64,000 nucleotides of DNA from Sphingobium chungbukense (GTDB taxonomy: Bacteria; Pseudomonadota; Alphaproteobacteria; Sphingomonadales; Sphingomonadaceae), in NCBI RefSeq assembly GCF_001005725.1, contig NZ_LBIC01000007.1:479146-543145 (forward strand), read 5' to 3'. The translations under genes were made by a program, and so were the position numbers. Of the stretch, positions 55,186 to 64,000 are shown piece after piece; position 1 is the first letter of the stretch; each line of letters begins with the position of its first letter. The notes beneath the pieces were generated by a model. That model made no database searches. It was given only the letters and a program-made list of their open reading frames with translations, and was not told the DNA's origin.

Positions 55186-56243
55186 GCGCGCTTCTCCCTT
55201 TCCAGCAAGGCTTTCTTGCGCTCCACACCATAGGCATAGCCGCCCAGACTCCCGTCGCTCCGCAAGACCCGGTGACAGGGGATCAATACCACCAGCGCAT
55301 TGTCGCCGCAGGCCGTCCCCGCCGCCCGCACGGCACCGGGCTTGCCGATGGCCGCAGCGATTTCGCCATAGCTGCGCGTCTCGCCCGGCGGTATGGCGCG
55401 AAGCGCGGCCCATACGGCTTGCTGGAAAGCCGTGCCGCACACATCCAGCGGCAAATCCAGCGGACGCGCCGGATCGTCGATCAACTGCTCGACCTGCGCC
55501 GCCAATCCCTCCAGCCGGGCATCGGCGGGCAATATCTCCGCCTTGGGGAAGCGCTGGCGCAAATCCGTTACATCTTCATCGAAGCTGATCCGGCACAGAC
55601 CCCGCTCCGTCCCGGCCACCAGCACCGGACCAAGGCTGGTCGCCCGCTCGGCATAGCGAATCACCACCTCCCGGCCGCCATCCTTCCAGGCGCTGGGCGT
55701 CATGCCCAGATGGCGTTCGGCATCGGCATAGGCGCGGCTGGGCGCGTTATAGCCGGCTTCGTAGATCGCACCGGTAACGCTGCCGCCTTCCTCCAGGGCG
55801 TTCTTCAACCGTTCGGTGCGCAGCGAGCGGGCATAGGCCGCGGGCGTCATGCCCGTTTCCCGCTTGAACAGCCGGTGGAAATGATGCGGCGCATAGCCGG
55901 CATGGGCAGCCACCTGCTCCAGCGAGGGTGGCGTTTCGGCGGCGGCGATGAAGGCGACGGCCGCCTCCACCGCCAGCCGGTCGCGCCCCACCTCATCGGG
56001 GCGACAGCGCAGGCAGGCGCGGAACCCCGCCGCCCGCGCCGCCTGCGGGTCGGCCAGGAAGACCATATTCTCCCGCCGGGGATGCCGCGCGGCGCAGCTT
56101 GGCTTGCAATAGATGCCGGTGGTCAGCACGGCGCCCACGAACCGCCCGTCAAGGCCGCGATCCCGGCGAAGGAACGCATCCCAGCAGGCCTCCGCGTCCG
56201 GCATGGCTGGGGTCGGGGCTTCCATCTGTCTCATCTCGGTCAT
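55182..56243 (-). CDS. ada: Bifunctional DNA alkylation repair regulator Ada
   Basis: A 353-residue protein with the domains of Ada: an N-terminal zinc domain with Cys46 (TTGIYCKPSC), Cys50, Cys77 and Cys80; an AraC-type helix-turn-helix at about 95-190 (HAGYAPHHFHRLFKRETG); and the O6-methylguanine methyltransferase with acceptor Cys323 in LIPCHRV. It repairs methylated DNA and, when methylated at the N-terminal cysteine, activates its regulon. Start ATG 56243 or 56225 is uncertain; neither has a good ribosome-binding site. Confidence 0.93.
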   Translation of the reverse strand: MTEMRQMEAPTPAMPDAEACWDAFLRRDRGLDGRFVGAVLTTGIYCKPSCAARHPRRENMVFLADPQAARAAGFRACLRCRPDEVGRDRLAVEAAVAFIAAAETPPSLEQVAAHAGYAPHHFHRLFKRETGMTPAAYARSLRTERLKNALEEGGSVTGAIYEAGYNAPSRAYADAERHLGMTPSAWKDGGREVVIRYAERATSLGPVLVAGTERGLCRISFDEDVTDLRQRFPKAEILPADARLEGLAAQVEQLIDDPARPLDLPLDVCGTAFQQAVWAALRAIPPGETRSYGEIAAAIGKPGAVRAAGTACGDNALVVLIPCHRVLRSDGSLGGYAYGVERKKALLEREKRA

Positions 56244-56360
56244 GCATATGGGATAGACGTCCCGACGTCGCCAGCCTTCCCGCCGCTTGCGGTCAAAAAG
56301 CGATGCCGCGCTTTTTGCGCATTGCCTCAATCCCATCATCGCATATGAATGCCCGAATTC

Positions 56361-57914
56361 ATGGTCGCATTATTCCGTCGCCTCGCCCTGATCCTTGCCC
56401 TCATAGCGCCGCTGAGCGCGCGTGCGGAACAGCAGGATATCGCCGCCGCCGCCCGCGGCGTGGTCCGCGTCGTGCTGGTCGCGACCAACGGCTCCGACGC
56501 CTATTTTGTCGGCCATGGCAGCGGCTTTGCGGTCGCCCCCGACAAGATCCTCACCAACGCCCATGTTGTCGAACTGACCCGGCAGGAGAAGGATCTCGTC
56601 ATCGGCGTCATCCCGTCGCAGGGGACCAAGACCTATGGCGGCAGGATCGTCGCCTATTCGCCGGGCAACGACCTGGCCCTGATCCAGCTGGAGGAAGGCA
56701 GCCTGCCGGTCAGCACCTTCTACGCCGGGGCGGTGAGCGACGGGCAGCATGTGACCGCCATCGGCTATCCCGGCACGGTCGACCGCGCACAGGGCCTGGG
56801 CCTCAAGCAACTGGTCGAACCGCTGGGGACGGTGAAGACCAGCGGCAATGTATCCTCCGGCCGGGCCAGCCAGAGCTTCGACACGGTGCTGCATACCGCG
56901 CCGCTGGCCGCGGGAAACAGCGGCGGCCCGCTGGTCGACGATTGTGGCCGGGTGCTGGGCGTCAACAGCTTCGGGTCGGTGTCCGACGGCAATGATGCCG
57001 AATTCGGCTTCGCGGTGTCGTGGCGCGAAATCGCTTCCTTCCTGCGGCAGGCCGGGGTGTCTTCGCTGCACACCGTCGTCCCCTGCCGCTCCATGGCGGA
57101 GGCCGACGCTGCCGAAGCGTCCCTCACCCAGCGCGAGGAAGCACAAAGCGAGCAATCCGAACGCGCCCGCGCCGACGCGCGCGAAGCGGCGATGAACAAG
57201 GCCCGCGACACCGCCGAACGGGACGTCATATCCGCCCGCGAAAACGCGATGGCGGGGGCGGCCGTGCTGCTGGCGCTGGCGGTGCTCGGCCTCGGTGCGG
57301 GCGGCCTGTTCTACAGCCAGGGCCGGGAAAAGCGTGCGACCTGGTGGCTGGCCGGGGGCGGCATATTGCTGTTCGGCGCGATCGGGCTGTTCTTTTTGAA
57401 GCCCAGCTTCTCCAGCATCGACGAACGCATCAAGCTGCCCGAGGACAAGAGCGTCACCGGCAATAACGCCTATGCCTGGGCCGGCGACAATATCTGCCGG
57501 GTGGACGTCAATCGCAGCCGCCTGACCATATCGGAACCCAATGACATCGGCTTCCACTGGGCCGATGGCGGCTGTGTCGACGGTAACAGCCAATATGTCA
57601 CGTCGGGCACCGGCTGGCAGCGGGCCAACATCCCCGACGACCGCAATTTCGTCACCGTCAGCCGCTTCGATCCCGCCACCGGCACATTGCGGGTCCAGCG
57701 CTGGCTGCCGGACCTCGACACCATGGCGAAGGCCCGCGCCCTGCTGAAGAACGGCCCGATCAGGGGATGCGGCAGCGACTCCGCGCTCTTGGGGAAAATC
57801 GCCTCCCTACAGAATGATCTTTCCGCCCTGCTCCCGGCCCAGCCCAATGAGCGGATCGTCTATCACTGCCAAAAGGGGCGGCTGGCCCCGCCCGATGCCG
57901 GGAATAACCCATAA
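56361..57914 (+). CDS. Exported serine protease with coiled coil and two membrane helices
   Basis: A 517-residue protein. A signal peptide (1-22) leads to a trypsin-like domain with His68 (TNAHVV), Asp104 (GNDLALIQL) and Ser187 (AAGNSGGPL), a complete triad. An acidic/Arg-Ala coiled coil (about 245-290) follows, then two transmembrane helices (about 297-318 and 330-350), and a C-terminal beta-rich region of about 165 residues with several cysteines (NICRVD, GGCVDG, RGCGSD, YHCQKG). I do not recognise the last domain. ATG 56349 is an alternative start. No clear partner is nearby. Confidence 0.82.
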   Translation: MVALFRRLALILALIAPLSARAEQQDIAAAARGVVRVVLVATNGSDAYFVGHGSGFAVAPDKILTNAHVVELTRQEKDLVIGVIPSQGTKTYGGRIVAYSPGNDLALIQLEEGSLPVSTFYAGAVSDGQHVTAIGYPGTVDRAQGLGLKQLVEPLGTVKTSGNVSSGRASQSFDTVLHTAPLAAGNSGGPLVDDCGRVLGVNSFGSVSDGNDAEFGFAVSWREIASFLRQAGVSSLHTVVPCRSMAEADAAEASLTQREEAQSEQSERARADAREAAMNKARDTAERDVISARENAMAGAAVLLALAVLGLGAGGLFYSQGREKRATWWLAGGGILLFGAIGLFFLKPSFSSIDERIKLPEDKSVTGNNAYAWAGDNICRVDVNRSRLTISEPNDIGFHWADGGCVDGNSQYVTSGTGWQRANIPDDRNFVTVSRFDPATGTLRVQRWLPDLDTMAKARALLKNGPIRGCGSDSALLGKIASLQNDLSALLPAQPNERIVYHCQKGRLAPPDAGNNP

Positions 57915-57992
57915 AAGGCGTTATTCGGGCATCATAAAAACTCAGTCAAATCGCGATGATTTCATCCTGAGGGTCGAATCGCGTTCCATGAC

Positions 57993-58021
57993 TTGCATAG
58001 TCACAATCCCACTGCTAACCG
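57993..58021 (+). promoter_or_regulatory. ATP synthase operon promoter
   Basis: TTGCAT (57993-57998), 17-base spacer, TAACCG (58016-58021), 98 bases before atpH. It resembles the rpsB promoter (TTGCAT-N17-TAAAGG). The remaining 57915-58118 gap has no other recognisable element. Confidence 0.45.
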
Positions 58022-58118
58022 GCCCCCCAACAGGGGACCGGGACGGATCAGAACCGCGCCCCCTTTTTGCATGACCGGCACATCAATTGCCAGGAATCAA
58101 GTGGAGGACGGTAAGCGC

Positions 58119-60213
<2,095 letters not shown>

Positions 60214-60223
60214 CGCACCAACC

Positions 60224-60307
60224 CCGTCATCCCAGCGGAAGCTGGGATCTCAGGCCGGATAGGGCGACCCTAGAGGCACGAGATGCCAGCTTTCGCTGGC
60301 ATGACGG
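60224..60307. repeat. Palindromic intergenic repeat in the atp operon
   Basis: An 84-base element whose ends are inverted: CCGTCATCCCAGC at the left, GCTGGCATGACGG at the right. Each end also forms a small hairpin (CCCAGC-GGAA-GCTGGG and GCCAGC-TTTC-GCTGGC). A degenerate copy is at 3988-4064. It lies between atpA and the LysE gene and could be transcribed as an RNA hairpin. Confidence 0.75.
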
Positions 60308-60333
60308 AAAAAAGGAAGAACGAAGCTGCGATA

Positions 60334-60960
60334 ATGCTGACCGCCCAATCCCTCCTCGCCTGGACCGTGATGTCGATCGGTCTGGTGCTGCTGCCGGGAC
60401 CGGACACCATGTTGGTGGCCGGTCACGCGGCGCGCCGTGGGTTGAAGGCGGGGATGGCGGCGATCGGCGGCATCCAGCTCGGCGGGCTGTTCTACATGGC
60501 GCTGTGCGGCTTCGGCTTCCTGAGCGTGCTGAACGCCGTGCCGGGGCTGTTCATGGCGGTGAAGATCGCGGGCGCGATCTACCTCGCCTGGCTCGGCCTT
60601 TCGATGCTGCGCGGCGCTGTGAAGCCCTCGCCCGCTTCGGAAGCGCCCAAACTGCGGATCGGCGGATCGCCCTTCACCCAAGGGTTCATCAGCACCGTGC
60701 TGAACCCGAAGGTCGCGATCTTCTTCCTCGCCGCGCTGCCGCAGTTCGTCGGCACCGGCCCGGCCGCGCCGTTTCAGGGCATGCTGCTGATCGCGATCGT
60801 CTATGCGCTGGGTTTCGTCTGGTGCGCCCTCCTCGCCGTGCTTGCCACCAAGGCGGGGCGCAAGGTCGGGCAGAGCAGCGCGATGCGCTGGTTCGAAGGC
60901 GCCATGGGCGTCGGTTTCTTTGGTCTCGCGGGCCGTCTGGCCCTTGCTCGGAATATTTGA
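60334..60960 (+). CDS. LysE/RhtB family amino acid exporter
   Basis: A 208-residue membrane protein with about five to six hydrophobic helices. MSIGLVLLPGPDTMLVAGHA and TVLNPKVAIFFLAALPQF are signatures of the LysE/RhtB exporters of amino acids or homoserine lactones. ATG 60334 begins the family motif; the frame continues upstream through the repeat. It sits between atpA and atpG, three bases before atpG, so it is co-transcribed with ATP synthase. Its substrate is unknown. Confidence 0.92.
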   Translation: MLTAQSLLAWTVMSIGLVLLPGPDTMLVAGHAARRGLKAGMAAIGGIQLGGLFYMALCGFGFLSVLNAVPGLFMAVKIAGAIYLAWLGLSMLRGAVKPSPASEAPKLRIGGSPFTQGFISTVLNPKVAIFFLAALPQFVGTGPAAPFQGMLLIAIVYALGFVWCALLAVLATKAGRKVGQSSAMRWFEGAMGVGFFGLAGRLALARNI

Positions 60961-60963
60961 ACT

Positions 60964-61848
60964 ATGGCTAGCCTCAAGGAACTGAAGCTGCGCATCGGGT
61001 CGGTGAAGTCGACCCAGAAGATCACCAAGGCCAAGCAGATGGTGGCCGCGGCCAAGCTGCGCAAGGCGCAGGCTGCTGCCGAAGCTGCCCGCCCCTATTC
61101 GAGCCGCCTGGAAGCGGTCGTCGCCAGCCTCGCCTCGAAGATCGCGGGCGGTTCGGGCGAAGGCGCCTCCCCGCTGCTGGCGGGCACCGGCAAGGATGAA
61201 GTGCATCTGCTGGTCGTCGCCAACTCCGACCGTGGCCTTGCAGGCGCGTTCAACGCCAACATCGTCAAAGCCGCCCGCGCCAAGGCGGACGAACTCATCA
61301 AACAGGGCAAGACCGTCCGCTTCTACCTGATCGGCCGCAAGGGCCGCCCGGTCATCAACCGCACCTTCCCCGGCATGATCGTCGCCCAGTTCGACACGAC
61401 CGGCGCCAAGGAACCGGGTTACGCACAAGCCGAGCAGATCGCCCACGAACTGACCGACATGTATCTGAACGGCAAGTTCGACGTGGCGCATCTGTTCTTC
61501 TCGCGCTTCAAGTCGGCCCTTGCCCAGATCCCGACCGAACAGCAGATCATCCCGGTCAAGATCCCGGCCGACGCCGACCGCGACGCCATCGGCGCAACGG
61601 TGGAATATGAGCCCAGCGAGGAAGCGATCCTCGACGACCTGCTGCCGCGCAACGTCACGGTGCAGATCTTCAAGGCGCTGCTGGAAAACAATGCGTCCGA
61701 ACAGGGCGCCTCGATGACCGCCATGGACAATGCGACCCGCAACGCAGGCGACCTCATCAACAAGCTGACCATCCAGTATAACCGCAGCCGTCAGGCAGCG
61801 ATCACCACCGAACTGGTCGAAATCATCTCGGGCGCCGAAGCCCTTTAA
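60964..61848 (+). CDS. atpG: ATP synthase F1 subunit gamma
   Basis: A 294-residue central-stalk subunit. [20 protein letters not shown] and [15 protein letters not shown] form the N-terminal helix, and the C-terminal helix contains [20 protein letters not shown] and [15 protein letters not shown]. It begins three bases after the LysE stop. Confidence 0.96.
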   Translation: MASLKELKLRIGSVKSTQKITKAKQMVAAAKLRKAQAAAEAARPYSSRLEAVVASLASKIAGGSGEGASPLLAGTGKDEVHLLVVANSDRGLAGAFNANIVKAARAKADELIKQGKTVRFYLIGRKGRPVINRTFPGMIVAQFDTTGAKEPGYAQAEQIAHELTDMYLNGKFDVAHLFFSRFKSALAQIPTEQQIIPVKIPADADRDAIGATVEYEPSEEAILDDLLPRNVTVQIFKALLENNASEQGASMTAMDNATRNAGDLINKLTIQYNRSRQAAITTELVEIISGAEAL

Positions 61849-63318
<1,470 letters not shown>

Positions 63319-63332
63319 GCGAACTCATGACA

Positions 63333-63353
63333 CCCCTCCCCACGCGGGAGGGG
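63333..63353 (+). other. Intercistronic hairpin between atpD and atpC
   Basis: CCCCTCCC-CACGC-GGGAGGGG forms a perfect eight-base stem. It resembles the hairpin at 44843. No T-run follows, so it is more likely an mRNA stabiliser or processing site than a terminator. Confidence 0.5.
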
Positions 63354-63369
63354 GCATAGGACATACAGA

Positions 63370-63624
63370 ATGGCACTGCATTTCGAACTCGTGACCCCCG
63401 AAAAGCTCGTCCGCTCGGAAGAGGTCTATCAGGTCGTCGTCCCCGGCACCGATGGCGACTTCGGCGTGCTGGAAGGCCACGCGCCCTTCATGTCGACCGT
63501 CCGCGACGGATCGATCCAGATCTTCGCCAGCGCGGGCGCAGCACCGGAAGTCATTCCGGTCCGCGGCGGCTTTGCCGAAGTCAATGAAAAGGGCCTGACC
63601 GTCCTTGCGGAGCATGCCGGCTAG
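63370..63624 (+). CDS. atpC: ATP synthase F1 subunit epsilon (short form)
   Basis: An 84-residue epsilon subunit. [14 protein letters not shown] and [17 protein letters not shown] fit the N-terminal beta-sandwich, which ends with [11 protein letters not shown]. The C-terminal helical hairpin of E. coli epsilon (139 residues), which inhibits ATP hydrolysis, is absent. I believe short forms are usual in sphingomonads, which may use the zeta inhibitor instead. The stop codon is the first part of the operon terminator. Confidence 0.94.
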   Translation: MALHFELVTPEKLVRSEEVYQVVVPGTDGDFGVLEGHAPFMSTVRDGSIQIFASAGAAPEVIPVRGGFAEVNEKGLTVLAEHAG

Positions 63625-63662
63625 AGCGCGCTGCGTTAAATCGTACGCAAGTCGCGCGCTCT
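63623..63662 (+). terminator. ATP synthase operon terminator
   Basis: AGAGCGCGC (63623-63631) pairs with GCGCGCTCT (63654-63662), with an inner stem TGCGT/ACGCA (63632-63636, 63645-63649). It is followed by CAGCTTTTGTTG. It starts within the last bases of the atpC stop codon. Confidence 0.7.
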
Positions 63663-63675
63663 CAGCTTTTGTTGT

Positions 63676-63726
63676 CGCATCGCTTTAAGCGCAAAACCGG
63701 TTCCCACTTTTGCGCACGATGCTCTA
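63676..63726. repeat. Dispersed intergenic repeat common in alphaproteobacteria
   Basis: The core AAGCGCAAAACCGGTTCCCA with flanking GCATCG and CGATGCTCTA matches a repeat that I know from many alphaproteobacterial genomes (the AACCGGTTCCCAC element). The flanking CATCG and CGATG are inverted. It lies between atpC and the mobile element. Confidence 0.65.
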
Positions 63727-63802
63727 GGCCGTAGTGACATTTTAGGGATTGAACGAACTCGCTGACGCTCGACTGGCGCGTGGAGGCTGGCGGGAATGAC
63801 CC

Positions 63803-63846
63803 CCTGGTGGGAGGATTTGGTTGCTGAAGACCAACCCCTCACCAGG
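63803..63846 (+). promoter_or_regulatory. Inverted repeat overlapping the recombinase ribosome-binding site
   Basis: CCTGGTG (63803-63809) pairs with CACCAGG (63840-63846), and GGTTG/CCAACC pair inside. The downstream arm contains most of the CCAGGAG ribosome-binding site of the recombinase, so the hairpin could hide it. Confidence 0.55.
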
Positions 63847-63856
63847 AGTTCATCCC

Positions 63857-64000
63857 ATGACAGACGTCACAGTAACGGTCAGCCCGCTGCGCCGTCGTAT
63901 GATCGACGACATGAGCTTGCGCAACCTGTCCCCCGCCACTCAGCGGTCCTATTTGCACGCGGTGACCAAGTTCAGTCGCTACTTCGGGCGGTCGCCGGAT
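63857..64000 (+). mobile_element. Tyrosine recombinase, N-terminal part (cut by the window edge)
   Basis: The first 48 codons read MTDVTVTVSPLRRRMIDDMS, then SLRNLSPATQRSYLHAVTKF, SRYFGRSPD. This is a phage-integrase SAM-like N-terminal DNA-binding domain, similar to recombinases that accompany IS91-like transposases in alphaproteobacteria. CCAGGAG precedes ATG 63857. The catalytic domain and any transposase lie beyond the window, so the element type is not settled. The sequence from about 63730 may already be part of it. Confidence 0.7.

Noticed and set aside
63636..63842. A 68-codon leftward frame behind atpC
   Set aside because: It lies across a terminator, a dispersed repeat and the recombinase leader, with no ribosome-binding site or family match.

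Overview
The window looks like chromosomal DNA from a sphingomonad alphaproteobacterium, most likely Sphingobium or a close relative. This rests on several things seen in the sequence: high GC content, a zinc-free type of L31, an 84-residue epsilon subunit of ATP synthase, an alphaproteobacterial phoR-pstSCAB-phoU-phoB block, a direct-repeat LexA box (GAAC-N7-GAAC), and a NepR-type anti-sigma factor. The genus is inference. Almost all of the sequence is coding, and no gene-free stretch exceeds about 250 bases.

Layout. 1-10140: mixed housekeeping genes (partial fatty acid desaturase, acetyltransferase-like protein, lipid kinase, phosphoesterase, xthA, erpA, M23 peptidase, and the coupled glnE-bcp-DUF455 operon). 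10226-16654: a stand-alone NepR, a zinc peptidase, a patatin/3-hydroxybutyrate dehydrogenase pair for polyhydroxybutyrate turnover, and two secreted hydrolases. 16676-20606: a leftward accessory cluster made of a Tat-exported small protein, a GT4 glycosyltransferase, and an overlapping PqqD-like / HprK-related kinase / nucleotidyltransferase trio. 20706-28040: the phosphate regulon. 28218-39620: a long leftward envelope and translation block, rpsB-tsf-pyrH-frr-uppS-cdsA-dxr-rseP-bamA-skp-fabZ followed by rpmE, in which fabZ reads as frameshifted. 39746-41646: a small membrane protein behind a LexA-type promoter, then psd-pssA. 41790-56243: icd, a GNAT-nitrilase fusion, def, recR, fmt-truA, a queuosine-precursor transporter, tRNA-Arg, an acyltransferase, tal, priA and ada. 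56361-63624: a multi-domain serine protease and the F1 ATP synthase operon atpHAGDC, with a LysE-family exporter between atpA and atpG. 63676-64000: a dispersed repeat and the start of a tyrosine recombinase from a mobile element, cut by the window edge.

How the genes work together. PhoR/PhoB sense phosphate and are expected to control PstSCAB through the Pho-box-like repeats before pstS. The rpsB-to-fabZ block links translation to undecaprenyl phosphate, CDP-diacylglycerol, outer-membrane protein assembly and fatty acid synthesis, and psd-pssA uses the CDP-diacylglycerol. Many neighbours overlap by ATGA or TGATG, which implies translational coupling.

The strongest items for follow-up are: a LexA-type operator sitting on the promoter of an uncharacterised one-helix membrane protein (39746-40094); the PqqD/HprK/nucleotidyltransferase trio without an obvious substrate-modifying enzyme; the fabZ frameshift; the LysE gene and palindromic repeat inside the atp operon; and an apparently leaderless patatin-bdhA promoter with a palindrome over its start site.
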